A stretch of DNA of 64,000 bases from Saprospiraceae bacterium (GCA_016714445.1 JADJNF010000008.1:1054001-1118000); one strand, 5' to 3'; positions 28,044-37,403 are shown, counted from the first letter of the stretch. Notes: generated from the letters alone by a model not told the origin. Numbers and translations are program-made.

Positions 28044-28580
28044 TTAAGCTGATAAAGATCTGACGAGTGAATAGTCGCCATAACTTTCTTTGATCATTTC
28101 TTTCAGTGCTTTTCTGGCAAAAAATATCCTACTCTTGACAGTACCAAGGGGAAGATTAAATTCGTCTGCAATTTCCTGATATTTAAATCCTTCATAATGC
28201 ATTACAAATGGTATCCTGATACTATCTTCCAATGAGTTAATCATAGCATTCAACTCATCCATCAGTATATTTCTTGTTGCATCATTTTCGATCGCTACAC
28301 TACCGGAATTTATGAAATACAAATTGTCTGTAGAATCGATAATTGTATTTGATTTGGCTTTTTTACGATAATTATTGATAAAAATATTTTTCATTATCGT
28401 AAAAGTCCAAGCCTTAAAATTTGTGTCAGGTCTGAATTTATCTCTGTTTGTTATGGCTCTGATAGCAGTTTCCTGATACAGATCTCTGGCATCTTCAGTA
28501 TTTTTTGTAAGATTATATGCGAAAGCATTTAAGGAATCTGTCAGAACCTCAAATTTTTTATCAAATTCCAATGTTGACAT
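28044..28580 (-). CDS. ECF-type RNA polymerase sigma factor (copy 1)
   Basis: A 178-residue sigma-70 of the extracytoplasmic function group, starting at 28580 to match its paralogue's MST start. Region 2 includes DLYQETAIRAI and NFKAWTFTIMKNIFINNYR (the -10 contact region); region 4 has GFKYQEIADEFNLPLGTVKSRIFFARK, the helix-turn-helix for the -35/-33 element. No anti-sigma gene is adjacent. It is a gap-free, roughly 70% identical copy of the upstream gene by eye. A strong promoter and a terminator bracket it as a single-gene unit. Confidence 0.93.
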   Translation of the reverse strand: MSTLEFDKKFEVLTDSLNAFAYNLTKNTEDARDLYQETAIRAITNRDKFRPDTNFKAWTFTIMKNIFINNYRKKAKSNTIIDSTDNLYFINSGSVAIENDATRNILMDELNAMINSLEDSIRIPFVMHYEGFKYQEIADEFNLPLGTVKSRIFFARKALKEMIKESYGDYSLVRSLSA

Positions 28581-28600
28581 GATTATCATTTTTGTTGCAA

Positions 28601-28632
28601 CAAATGTACATATATATTAAACAATAATCAAA
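28601..28632 (-). promoter_or_regulatory. Promoter of ECF sigma factor copy 1
   Basis: On the minus strand a TTTG box (28629-28632) is followed after exactly 20 bases by TACATTTG (28601-28608), a full match to the Bacteroidota TTTG/TAnnTTTG consensus. The predicted start point lies about 10-15 bases upstream of the ATG at 28580. Confidence 0.75.
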
Positions 28633-28789
28633 AATATATGTATGGAATAGTGTTAATAAAATACTAAATTTTAAACGTTTGAATTAAACAGACTAATAAT
28701 CAATTATTTATTGTTTAGAAGCAATAAAAATAAGCAAACAAATATTTTCTATTTTCTGCTGATCTTTCAATTAATGGTATTAAATATTA

Positions 28790-29326
28790 CTAAGCGATCA
28801 TCGATCTTACTAAATAATAATCACCATAGCTTTTTTTAATCATGTCTTTCAGCGCTTTCCGGGCAAAAAATATTCTGCTTTTAACAGTACCCAATGGCAA
28901 GTCAAACATATCCGCAATTTCATTGTATTTGTAACCTTCGTGGTGCATGACAAATGGTGTTCTAATGTTTTCCTCCAGCGAATCTATCATCCCCTGAAGT
29001 TCTTTCATGAGCATATTCCTTCCTCCATCATTTGTGATCGTATTCGGACCACTGTCAATGAAAAAGTTATTGTCAGTAGAGTCAAGTATAGTATTTGACT
29101 TAACTTTTTTTCTGTAATTATTGATAAAAATATTTTTCATAATGGTAAATGTCCAGGCTTTAAAATTAGTTTCCGGCCTAAACTTATCTTTATTATGAAT
29201 GGCTCTAAAAGCAGTTTCCTGATATAGATCTTTTGCGTCTTCGGAATTTTTTGTCAGACTATATGCAAAAGCATTTAACGACTCAGTCAGGAAGTCAAGA
29301 TTCTGATTAAATTCTATTGTTGACAT
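28790..29326 (-). CDS. ECF-type RNA polymerase sigma factor (copy 2)
   Basis: A 178-residue ECF sigma factor aligned end to end with the downstream copy. Regions 2 (DLYQETAFRAI, NFKAWTFTIMKNIFI) and 4 (EIADMFDLPLGTVKSRIFFARK) are intact. The differences cluster in the linker (residues about 90-110) and near the N-terminus; the DNA-contacting helix is almost unchanged, so both probably read similar promoters. The intergenic gap of 209 bases and separate promoters suggest independent control. No anti-sigma factor is seen nearby. Confidence 0.93.
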   Translation of the reverse strand: MSTIEFNQNLDFLTESLNAFAYSLTKNSEDAKDLYQETAFRAIHNKDKFRPETNFKAWTFTIMKNIFINNYRKKVKSNTILDSTDNNFFIDSGPNTITNDGGRNMLMKELQGMIDSLEENIRTPFVMHHEGYKYNEIADMFDLPLGTVKSRIFFARKALKDMIKKSYGDYYLVRSMIA

Positions 29327-29346
29327 TATTTATTTATTTAGTAATG

Positions 29347-29378
29347 CAAAGATAATGTTTTGTTTAACAATATGCAAT
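29347..29378 (-). promoter_or_regulatory. Promoter of ECF sigma factor copy 2
   Basis: The minus strand has TATCTTTG at 29347-29354, a full -7 match, with ATTG at 29375-29378 exactly 20 bases upstream as a near -33 box. The site overlaps the palindrome at 29361-29391. Confidence 0.65.
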
Positions 29379-29391
29379 ATAATGTTAAACA
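29361..29391. promoter_or_regulatory. Operator-like palindrome over the sigma promoter
   Basis: TGTTTAACA (29361-29369) and TGTTAAACA (29383-29391) are perfect 9-base inverted repeats 13 bases apart, and the spacer is itself nearly symmetric (ATATGCAATAT). The site covers the -33 box and spacer of the sigma-factor promoter, the usual place for a repressor. No candidate regulator is adjacent, so autoregulation or a distant dimeric regulator is possible. Confidence 0.55.
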
Positions 29392-29917
29392 AAAATATCT
29401 TATATGCCTATAAATATCATTAATATCGAGTTGAAATACAATTTATTTTGCATTACTTTGATTTCTGAATGTATATGTGAATTCGAACAAAAAAGTTAAA
29501 AAATAAAAGAATGCCACTAAGACCCAAGTCTATATGGGACATAAATAAATGATTATCAACTGTTTGAATAGGTGGTACCTTGTGACTAAAGGCCTTTGTA
29601 GCAAAATTTTACTTCCCGGAGTGAACTCAGATATAGAATAGAAAAACATCTAATGATTAATTCTCAAAAATAAATTGGTTTGAAATTAATATCTTAACCA
29701 AAGTGCTCGTTTTGATTAAAAACGAAGTTAAAGTGTCTTTAAGTGAAGTATTTTCAGGATATTTATCGTTGGTTTAACATAAAGAAATGTAAGTCAACGT
29801 CTTTATGATACCAGAATAATTTTTTTGTTATCGATAAAGAAATAGGACATCATTGTCTTTTCTCAAATATATTATGGTCACTAAAGACATTCACAAACTG
29901 ACATCCAACATGAGTAC
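29392..29917. other. Long non-coding stretch
   Basis: Over 500 bases without a credible gene on either strand lie between sigma copy 2 and the FKBP genes. There is a weak hairpin (CGTTTT 29708-29713 / AAAACG 29719-29724) and several GTCTTTA-like words, but no tRNA, structured RNA or clear gene remnant that I can identify. Confidence 0.5.
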
Positions 29918-30355
29918 TTAAAAACTAACCACATGAACATTATAAATAAGAACGGCATCTTTTCTGACACCAAACGGTGGATTGTTGCCATATCCAAGGG
30001 CTGAAGGTATAATAATGGTACCTTTACCATCTATTCCAAACTGGCTTAACCCGATTTTTAGACCGCTGATGGCAGTTGATAGTTTTATTTTGATGGTATG
30101 GTCTGTTGGTGATTGATCAAATATAGTATTGTCAAGATATTTGGCTGTGTAGGCCATTTCCACTATACTTGTTTCAGCAGGCCTTGAATCAGATCCAGGC
30201 TGATCTATCACAACATACACGCCTGCTGTATCGGTGGCCATCCATCCCAAATTATTCAGATAGTTTTGTATATCTACTTTTTCCAACTCATCATTATCAG
30301 AACATGATGCGATAATGAACAAACATAAAATCAATACAACTGAAGTAAATTTCAT
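29918..30355 (-). CDS. FKBP-type peptidyl-prolyl isomerase lipoprotein
   Basis: The start at 30355 gives 145 residues and a clean lipoprotein signal (lipobox IASC, Cys17); the longer start at 30391 would overlap the preceding gene. The FKBP domain includes VEMAYTAKYLDNTIFDQ, the ISGLKIGLSQFG helix and the TIIIPSALGYGN strand. Some canonical active-site aromatic residues are altered, so activity may be weak. It is the second of a tandem FKBP pair, 10 bases after the first. A role in folding of exported proteins is inferred. Confidence 0.85.
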   Translation of the reverse strand: MKFTSVVLILCLFIIASCSDNDELEKVDIQNYLNNLGWMATDTAGVYVVIDQPGSDSRPAETSIVEMAYTAKYLDNTIFDQSPTDHTIKIKLSTAISGLKIGLSQFGIDGKGTIIIPSALGYGNNPPFGVRKDAVLIYNVHVVSF

Positions 30356-30365
30356 AACATAGCGT

Positions 30366-30812
30366 TTAAAAATCAAAAACTTCAATATCAAAAGCTAGTA
30401 CAGCAAAAGCTCTGCCGCTTATTTCTCTGGATCCATAGCCATACTTTGATGGAATCAATAAAGTACCTTTGCCGCCGCGTCCAAATTTAGGAATTCCGAT
30501 CTGCCAGCCCTCAATGACTGAGTATAAAGGAAATTTTGCTTTGACAGAAGAATCAAATGTACCTCCATCTAAAAAATATCCTCTGTAAGTCACAGTTACT
30601 TCACTGGTGATTTTTGGTTTTTCAACCGTGCCTTCATTTTCGGTTACATAATATATACCGTCAATGGTTTTTTGGGCAGTTAGATTTTTTGATTTAATAT
30701 AGTCTTCTATCAGTTTTGTGTCAAGTGCAAATTGATCTTCTACACTCAACTCATCGTCACCACAAGAACCCAAGAATAAAACTGACACCAGAAGAATAAA
30801 CATATGTTTCAT
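30366..30812 (-). CDS. FKBP-type peptidyl-prolyl isomerase lipoprotein
   Basis: A 148-residue lipoprotein (lipobox LGSC, Cys17). The domain shows VTYRGYFLDGGTFDSS, VIEGWQIGIPKFGRGGKGTLLIPSKYGYG, the standard FKBP pocket with its central Trp, and a final LAFDIEVFDF strand. It is closer to the family consensus than its downstream paralogue, and the two form an operon. Gld-associated FKBPs exist in this phylum, but no direct link to gliding is shown here. Confidence 0.9.
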   Translation of the reverse strand: MKHMFILLVSVLFLGSCGDDELSVEDQFALDTKLIEDYIKSKNLTAQKTIDGIYYVTENEGTVEKPKITSEVTVTYRGYFLDGGTFDSSVKAKFPLYSVIEGWQIGIPKFGRGGKGTLLIPSKYGYGSREISGRAFAVLAFDIEVFDF

Positions 30813-30905
30813 AAAGATAATATTTGATTGAATAATGTAAATGATACCATTTCAATCCGCAAATATGTCACTCTCTTTTTAAATGACCGCTATATTATCT
30901 GTTAT

Positions 30906-33053
30906 TTATTGAATTTCTGTCTGGTTTTTTCTATTTTCGCTTAGACTACATTCCAAAAATTGTAAATAACCATCTATACCTTCTACAAAGGGTCTTGGTT
31001 TACTGATTACTTTTTGGTCATTCGTAGCAAGGACATAAAGCGGCTGTGAATTTTGCTTAAAATTCACAATTTGAAAATCAGCCCATTTGTTTCCGACATT
31101 TCTCAGTTTTCTACCGCTATGCTCAGAAATATAAACAGTAGAAAGTTTTTTGTCTTCATCGACATACAGTGATATCAAAACTACAGAATCATTCAGGATA
31201 CCTCGGATTCTGTCATCCACCCAAATATGCTCTTCAGTTTTTCTGCAATTGACACATCCATGACCTGTAAAGTCGAGCATGACAGGTTTATTTACTTCTT
31301 TAGCATAACTTATGCCTTCAAAGTAGTCCTTAAAACAATTAATATTATTGGCACATTTTGAAAAAGAAGGATATTTGGATTTTATTGACGCATCAACATC
31401 TTGTGGTTTTATAAAAAAGTTATAATGTGCCGGAGGAGCCAGTCCACTCATCAACCCCAAAGCATTATAATCCCCTGTTTTTTCGTTTATTCTAAACGCC
31501 GTAGAAAGATAAAATACAAGCAAAACAGACAATGCTCCAAAAGCCATTCTGGTAATGGATAATTTTTTCAAAGGGCTATCATGAGGAAACTTAATGAATC
31601 CAAACAGATATAGACCCATGGCAGCAAAAACTGCAATCCAGATACCCATAAAAAGTTCATATTTCAAGATTCCCCACCCATTGGTCATATCTGCAACGGA
31701 AAGAAATTTAAAAGCCAGGGCCAATTCTAAAAACCCGAGCACTACTTTTACCGAATTCATCCAGCTACCTGATTTAGGTAAGGTATTGAGCCAGGCAGGA
31801 AAAGCAGCAAACAATCCGAATGGCAATGCCAATGCAGAAGAAAAACCCAGCATCACCAAAAAAGGTCCCATGTATTCTCCTTTGGTGGCAGCCTGCACTA
31901 TTGCTGTACCAATAATAGGTCCTGTACACGAAAAGGATACCAAAGCAAGTGTGAAAGCCATAAAAAAGATTCCAATCAACCCACCTTTGTCTGCAAGTCG
32001 ATCACTTCCTGTACTCCAGCTGCTTGGTAATGTGATCTCATAGAATCCAAAAAATGAAAATGCAAAAGCAATAAATATAACGAAGAAAAGAGTATTGGCT
32101 ATCCAGTTGGTTGACAATCTGTTAAGTGCTTCCGGGCCAATGAAAATGGTAATTAAGAGCCCGATGAGTACATAAATTACTATAATAGATGCTCCGTATA
32201 TCAATCCATTGACCCAACCTTTTCTTTTGGTATCTTTGGTAAAAAAGCTGATGGTAATCGGTAACATTGGAAAAACACAAGGTGTAAGTAAGGCGAGAAG
32301 TCCACCAATAAATCCAAAAATAAATGTCCACAAAAGTCCTTCTTTCTTTTCTTCAGTACCTCCGCATGTACTAAGGGGTGATTCATATGTAGACAAAAGT
32401 GATGGTATCTTCTGATCGATTTTATCACCATTTATGATAGCTCCAACCCCAAAATCTGACAGATTACTGTCAACCCCCGGGATGATATTTGCAGAAGATG
32501 TGGAGTCTTTCTTTGCCATATCTTCATCATTTCCGGTTACTTTGACGTTTTCCAGGTTTTCATTGGTTTTTGAATTTAATGGTGCAGCCCCATCTGGTGG
32601 TATAGCAAAACTAAAATCAGCATCGGTAGGCGGAAGGCATTTTTCATGGTCACACGCCATAAAATTGACATACCCGATGATAGGTTTTGAAGCATCTTTT
32701 ACCCTTATTTTTTGAATGATAATAAAAGGTTTATCTGCTGTAAATTTTATTACATTGACACCAAAAAATGGATCCATTCCTTCTTTTTTATAACCAGTTT
32801 CTATAGCTTTACCCACCAACTCTATACCTTCAATGGATTCATAATTGATAGAAGTAGGCACAGGTCCATCATCAGAAGTATACTGTGAATAAACGGTCCA
32901 TCCTTTGTCAACTTTTGCAATATATTTTAAATTGTATTGTGTGGTATTAATTTTTTCAAGTTCGAATTTCCACTTTATAGGATTTAATATCTGAGTAGAT
33001 GCCTGAAAGGAAAACATGATCATCAGGACGCTTATATAAGTAAACTGCTTCAT
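30906..33053 (-). CDS. dsbD: Thiol:disulfide interchange protein DsbD
   Basis: DsbD carries electrons from cytoplasmic thioredoxin across the inner membrane to periplasmic reductases. The 715-residue protein has the full layout: signal peptide, alpha domain with Cys134 and Cys139 (CDHEKC), an eight-helix beta domain with the paired Cys259 (TPCVFPM) and Cys376 (FSCTGP), and a gamma thioredoxin domain with Cys600-Val-Asn-Cys603. The alpha-domain cysteines are spaced C-x4-C, one shorter than in E. coli. A stand-alone alpha domain is encoded 22 bases upstream. Confidence 0.93.
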   Translation of the reverse strand: MKQFTYISVLMIMFSFQASTQILNPIKWKFELEKINTTQYNLKYIAKVDKGWTVYSQYTSDDGPVPTSINYESIEGIELVGKAIETGYKKEGMDPFFGVNVIKFTADKPFIIIQKIRVKDASKPIIGYVNFMACDHEKCLPPTDADFSFAIPPDGAAPLNSKTNENLENVKVTGNDEDMAKKDSTSSANIIPGVDSNLSDFGVGAIINGDKIDQKIPSLLSTYESPLSTCGGTEEKKEGLLWTFIFGFIGGLLALLTPCVFPMLPITISFFTKDTKRKGWVNGLIYGASIIVIYVLIGLLITIFIGPEALNRLSTNWIANTLFFVIFIAFAFSFFGFYEITLPSSWSTGSDRLADKGGLIGIFFMAFTLALVSFSCTGPIIGTAIVQAATKGEYMGPFLVMLGFSSALALPFGLFAAFPAWLNTLPKSGSWMNSVKVVLGFLELALAFKFLSVADMTNGWGILKYELFMGIWIAVFAAMGLYLFGFIKFPHDSPLKKLSITRMAFGALSVLLVFYLSTAFRINEKTGDYNALGLMSGLAPPAHYNFFIKPQDVDASIKSKYPSFSKCANNINCFKDYFEGISYAKEVNKPVMLDFTGHGCVNCRKTEEHIWVDDRIRGILNDSVVLISLYVDEDKKLSTVYISEHSGRKLRNVGNKWADFQIVNFKQNSQPLYVLATNDQKVISKPRPFVEGIDGYLQFLECSLSENRKNQTEIQ

Positions 33054-33075
33054 ATTGACTTAATTGAAGTTTGCA

Positions 33076-33510
33076 TTAATTAATATCTAAATTAAAATTG
33101 ACATCTGTGGGAGGAAGACATTTGGCTCCATCACAGGTCATGAAAGTAACATACCCATTTACTTTGCCGGTAGCGGATTTTTTGATTATTTTTGAGAATA
33201 TGGCTTTATCCTTAAATTTGATTACTTCCACTTCAAAAAGTGGATCAAATTCTTTCATAGATGTGGTTTTTTCTTCAAAACGAACAACTTGTTCATCTAT
33301 GACAAACTGAGTGGGAACAGGACCATTGTCGTCCGTAAACTGAGAGTATAGTATCCAACCTTTTTCTATGGTAGCAGTGGCAAGTATTTCAAATTCTGTG
33401 TTATTGATTTTTTTAATCTCAAAACTCCAGCGAACAGGCGTTGATTTTTGAAATTCCGGAACATCTATGGATGTAAAAAAGTAAGGAAATAAAAAGATAA
33501 GAATATACAT
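33076..33510 (-). CDS. Stand-alone DsbD alpha-domain protein
   Basis: A 144-residue exported protein that matches only the N-terminal (alpha) domain of the adjacent DsbD: both share a GWxxYSQ strand, an NGPVPT or DGPVPT motif, and the redox pair Cys126/Cys131 in CDGAKC. It lacks membrane and thioredoxin domains. It could accept electrons from the DsbD beta domain and pass them to another envelope partner. The two genes are 22 bases apart and probably co-transcribed. An origin by partial duplication is inferred. Confidence 0.85.
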   Translation of the reverse strand: MYILIFLFPYFFTSIDVPEFQKSTPVRWSFEIKKINNTEFEILATATIEKGWILYSQFTDDNGPVPTQFVIDEQVVRFEEKTTSMKEFDPLFEVEVIKFKDKAIFSKIIKKSATGKVNGYVTFMTCDGAKCLPPTDVNFNLDIN

Positions 33511-33795
33511 ATTAAATTAATTATACATTTTTAGAGTGTTCATTATCTAAAACTGGCGCAAATATATAGCTATCAAAACTAAGTTAAAGTGACAATAGTT
33601 ACCTTTAATAAAAGTTTAACGCCCGTTTTTTTAAAATAAATATTTCTAATAAACTAAAATTTAAAACATTGTAATGTTAAATGGCACATTTCCAAAGTTT
33701 TAAACTTACAGGTTTTTGTAAACTGATCACTGCTTACTCAAATTTCAAAAGTGAAACAAACTTCAAAACGAAAGAATTTTTTGGTAATAATAAGA

Positions 33796-34785
33796 TCAAT
33801 TGTGCCATTTAACCAACGTGCTTCCCCAGGTAAATCCTCCTCCAAATGCTGTAAGCATAAGGTTATCCCCTTTTTTCAATAAAGGTTCATATTCCCATAA
33901 ACACAATGGAAGGGTTCCTGCAGTGGTGTTGCCGTATTTATGTATATTTACCATCGTTTTTTCTTTGGGTATATCAAGCATGTCGCCTACAGAATTTATA
34001 ATCCTCATATTTGCCTGATGGGGTACAAGCCAGGTGATATCATCCACTGTCATATTATTTCGCTCCAGCACCTGATTTACCGTATTTACCATACCATTTA
34101 CAGCTGCTTTAAATACAGGCTTGCCATCCTGATACACAAAATGCTCTCTTTTAGCTACCGTTTCTGCTGTAGCTGGTTTTAATGAACCTCCAGCTTTCAT
34201 GTGCAAAAACTCACGTCCTGATCCGTCAGAACGCAACACTGAATCTATCACCCCGTTACCGTCAGAAGATGGTTCGAGCATTACTCCACCGGCTCCGTCA
34301 CCAAAAATAATACAAGTAGTTCTATCCGTATAATCAACTATAGAAGACATTTTATCAGCACCTATGATGATCACTTTTTTATACATACCTGATTCGATAA
34401 ATTTAGCTCCTGTAGTTAGAGCAAAAAGGAATCCTGAGCAGGCAGCATTGATATCGTAACCGAATGCACTTTTGGCACCTACTTTATCCAGTATAGTATT
34501 TGCCGTATCAGGGAAAGCGGTATCGGGTGTGACTGTGGCGCATATAAGCATATCGATTTCATCCGGTGTTGTATTTGTCTTTGATAAAATCTGGCGCACC
34601 ACTTCTACGCCCATATCTGACGTTGCCTTGCCTGGAGTTTTTAATATGCGCCTTTCTTTTATGCCGGTCCTTGTAGTAATCCACTCGTCTGTAGTATCTA
34701 CCATTTTCTCCAAATCTGCGTTGGACAAAATATCATCCGGAACGTATCCGCCCACACCAGTGATTGCTGCATGGATTTTACTCAT
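33796..34785 (-). CDS. fabH: 3-oxoacyl-ACP synthase III
   Basis: FabH condenses an acyl-CoA starter with malonyl-ACP to begin fatty acid synthesis. The 329-residue protein has the catalytic triad Cys116 (NAACSGFLF), His256 (VPHQANMRI) and Asn286 (HKYGNTTAGT). The opening VGGYVPDDIL and TTDEWITTRTGIKERRI motifs are standard. There is no adjacent plsX, fabD or acpP, so it is outside the usual fab cluster and could be one of several KASIII paralogues with its own starter preference, such as branched acyl-CoA. Confidence 0.94.
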   Translation of the reverse strand: MSKIHAAITGVGGYVPDDILSNADLEKMVDTTDEWITTRTGIKERRILKTPGKATSDMGVEVVRQILSKTNTTPDEIDMLICATVTPDTAFPDTANTILDKVGAKSAFGYDINAACSGFLFALTTGAKFIESGMYKKVIIIGADKMSSIVDYTDRTTCIIFGDGAGGVMLEPSSDGNGVIDSVLRSDGSGREFLHMKAGGSLKPATAETVAKREHFVYQDGKPVFKAAVNGMVNTVNQVLERNNMTVDDITWLVPHQANMRIINSVGDMLDIPKEKTMVNIHKYGNTTAGTLPLCLWEYEPLLKKGDNLMLTAFGGGFTWGSTLVKWHN

Positions 34786-35099
34786 ATTGTTTCAAATTTT
34801 GCATCTTTATAAAAGTGGCACAAGATAAGGTATTTTTGATTTCAGGACGCTAATAGTGAAAATTTTATCTCAATAAAATTAAATATTTTATATTTTTTTG
34901 TAACACATATTAGATTGTATATTAATAAATTACGAATATAATTTAATGTAAAATTACTTTTTTATCATTCTTGCTCTCTGCTTTTGGTACGGGAATTGCA
35001 ATACATTAAATGTCAGTTTTACAATACAATACGAATTAAAATAATTTTTAATGTATTTTGGATCGACTGAATTTATTGTTAATTTTTAAATAAATCCAT
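34786..35099. other. Divergent intergenic region
   Basis: This 314-base spacer lies between fabH and the thioredoxin-SPOR gene. It is extremely AT-rich with repeated ATTAAA and ACAATAC words. I see no clear -33/-7 pair, no structured RNA and no reading frame. Confidence 0.5.
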
Positions 35100-35885
35100 A
35101 TGAAAAGGTTTCCACTTTATTTTGTTGCTTTACTTTCATATTTGTATGCATCAGTGTCTTTTGCAAATGAAATAAAGATCAATTTTGCTTCCGTCAATAT
35201 CAATGATGCGCGCAAACAAGCAGGATCAGAGGGTAAGCTACTGTTTATTGATTTTCATGCAGCATGGTGTAGCCCTTGCAAATGGATGGACCAGACTACT
35301 TTCAAAGACGAGAAGGTAGCTAAATTACTGAATGATCATTTTGTATCTGTAAAAGTAGACATTGATGAATTGGCGGGTTATGAGCTTAAAAATATATATG
35401 ATATTAAATATCTGCCTACCATGCTTGTCTTTAATTCTCAGGGACAACTTCTGGACAGAGTGGAAGAAACATTGTCACCACGAAAGTTGCTCGTCTTGCT
35501 GGAAAAACATAATGCTCCTGAAAATAAAGTAATCATAAGACATGATTTTAATACAGCACCTTCAGCACATGTAAAAAATACAGAAGTGATTATCTCTGAA
35601 AGTATGCAACAAACCAGTGATGAATATAACAAATATTTTTTCCAGCCACAGACCAAAAATGTCTTCAGAGTACAGGTAGGTGTGTTTGAAAGATATCAGG
35701 GTGCCAATGAAATGGTTAATGCTTTAAGGCAATTATTTACTGAACCGGTTTCTGTGGTAAACGAATATAAAGATGGTGCCCCGATCTTTAAAGTTAGAAT
35801 AGGTCAGTTCAGTTCTAGTGAAGATGCTGAAAAGTTTAAACTGATATTGAAGAGCGAATATAATATGGACGGCATCATACAATAA
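35100..35885 (+). CDS. Periplasmic thioredoxin-like protein with SPOR domain
   Basis: A 261-residue exported protein. After a signal peptide (about residues 1-22), a thioredoxin domain carries the redox motif Cys57-Ser-Pro-Cys60 and the cis-Pro loop YLPTMLVF. After a short linker, residues of about 188-261 form a SPOR domain (FRVQVGVFERYQGANEM... ending FKVRIGQFSSSEDAEKF), which in known proteins binds glycan strands stripped of peptide at the division site. The fusion would place a disulfide reductase near septal peptidoglycan. The gene precedes hutI by 73 bases. Confidence 0.87.
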   Translation: MKRFPLYFVALLSYLYASVSFANEIKINFASVNINDARKQAGSEGKLLFIDFHAAWCSPCKWMDQTTFKDEKVAKLLNDHFVSVKVDIDELAGYELKNIYDIKYLPTMLVFNSQGQLLDRVEETLSPRKLLVLLEKHNAPENKVIIRHDFNTAPSAHVKNTEVIISESMQQTSDEYNKYFFQPQTKNVFRVQVGVFERYQGANEMVNALRQLFTEPVSVVNEYKDGAPIFKVRIGQFSSSEDAEKFKLILKSEYNMDGIIQ

Positions 35886-35958
35886 TGGCTTAATGGTTCG
35901 ACGAGAAGTATATCAATTCAAAAGACATCGTGAATAAGGAACGCTAAATAGTTAAAAA

Positions 35959-37194
35959 ATGAGCTCAATCCTGATCAAAAATATTAAAACCATGTATGGT
36001 ATCCAGACACAGCCGCTTTCTTTTAAAAAAGGAGCGGCTATGTCCGTTGTTGATACTTTGGAGAATGCATTTATATTAACAGACAATGGTAAAATAGTTG
36101 ATTTCGGGCCAATGAAAGAGGCACCTGAAAGGGCAGACGAAATTGTAGATGCTTCAGATCGGCTAGTCATGCCGTGCTGGTGCGACAGTCACACTCATAT
36201 AGTCTATGCAGCACCAAGAGAAGGTGAATATGTAGACAGGTTGCATGGTGCCAGCTATGAAGAAATCGCCGAAAAAGGAGGTGGTATATTAAATTCAGCC
36301 CGAAAATTGCAGGAAACATCAGAAGAAGACTTGTTTTTATCTGCCGGATCAAGACTGAATGAAGTCATATCTTATGGTACAGGAGCCATCGAAATAAAAA
36401 GTGGTTATGGTCTTACTACAGAAAGCGAACTAAAAATGCTAAGGGTGATCCGGAAACTTAAAGAAAGTTCACCTGCAACGATAAAAGCCAGCTTTTTAGG
36501 GGCGCATGCCATTCCGGCCATGTATAAAGAAAACAGGCATCTTTATATTGATCTCCTCATACATGAGATGATACCTAACGTAGCCGGCGAAGGATTGGCT
36601 GATTATTGTGATGTGTTTTGTGATAAAGGATTCTATACAGTAGAAGAAACAGACAAAATATTGAAAGCAGCAGCAAAATACGGCCTGAAAGCAAAGATAC
36701 ACGCCAATGAACTGGCCATTTCAGGGGGCGTGCAGATAGGTATATCAAATCATGCCATCTCGGTAGATCATCTGGAAGCAATAGGACATGATGAGATTGA
36801 AGCACTAAAAAATTCTTCGACTATACCAACAGTACTTCCATCCTGCTCATTTTTTCTGAATATAAATTATGCTCCTGCACGAAAAATGATTGACGAAGGT
36901 TTGGGTATTGGCATGGCTACAGATTATAATCCAGGGTCAAGTCCATCAGGCAATATACCGATGCTCATGGCACTGGCCTGCAACAATATGCGGATCCTTC
37001 CCGCAGAAGCCTTCAATGCAGTGACCATCAATGGTGCCTGTGCGCTTGAACTTGGTGAAAGTCACGGATCAGTGGCCAGGGGAAAAGTGGCCAATCTCAT
37101 CATTACAAAATCCATTCCATCCCTGGATTATATGGTGTATTCATTTGGAAGTAATCATGTGGATAAGGTAATATTGCGAGGTAAAATTCTTTAG
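35959..37194 (+). CDS. hutI: Imidazolonepropionase
   Basis: HutI hydrolyses imidazolone-5-propionate to N-formiminoglutamate in histidine breakdown. The 411-residue metalloenzyme has the first metal ligands His78 and His80 (CDSHTHIVYA), the substrate motif APREGEYVDR, the further His in KIHANELAISGG and the Asp in ATDYNPGSSPSGNI. Other hut genes are not in the window. It follows the thioredoxin-SPOR gene with a gap that allows co-transcription, although no functional link is apparent. Confidence 0.95.
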   Translation: MSSILIKNIKTMYGIQTQPLSFKKGAAMSVVDTLENAFILTDNGKIVDFGPMKEAPERADEIVDASDRLVMPCWCDSHTHIVYAAPREGEYVDRLHGASYEEIAEKGGGILNSARKLQETSEEDLFLSAGSRLNEVISYGTGAIEIKSGYGLTTESELKMLRVIRKLKESSPATIKASFLGAHAIPAMYKENRHLYIDLLIHEMIPNVAGEGLADYCDVFCDKGFYTVEETDKILKAAAKYGLKAKIHANELAISGGVQIGISNHAISVDHLEAIGHDEIEALKNSSTIPTVLPSCSFFLNINYAPARKMIDEGLGIGMATDYNPGSSPSGNIPMLMALACNNMRILPAEAFNAVTINGACALELGESHGSVARGKVANLIITKSIPSLDYMVYSFGSNHVDKVILRGKIL

Positions 37195-37403
37195 ATCAAG
37201 GATAATTTATTTTTTAGATAATATTGTCGCCAGTATAAAGACGAAGTTTTACAAGTAAATATGATAATACGACCATTAATGTTCAGGATGATAAATGTCC
37301 TGATAACACATCACTTTAAAGTCAAATAAATTTCCAATTTGCTCAAAATGAAAACAATGTACATGGGATTTTCGCAAAACAGTTTGTTTTGAGTAAAAAT
37401 AAA

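Noticed and set aside
29392..29917. tRNA or CRISPR in the long gap after the sigma factors
   Set aside because: No cloverleaf, CCA end, or regularly spaced repeats were found.
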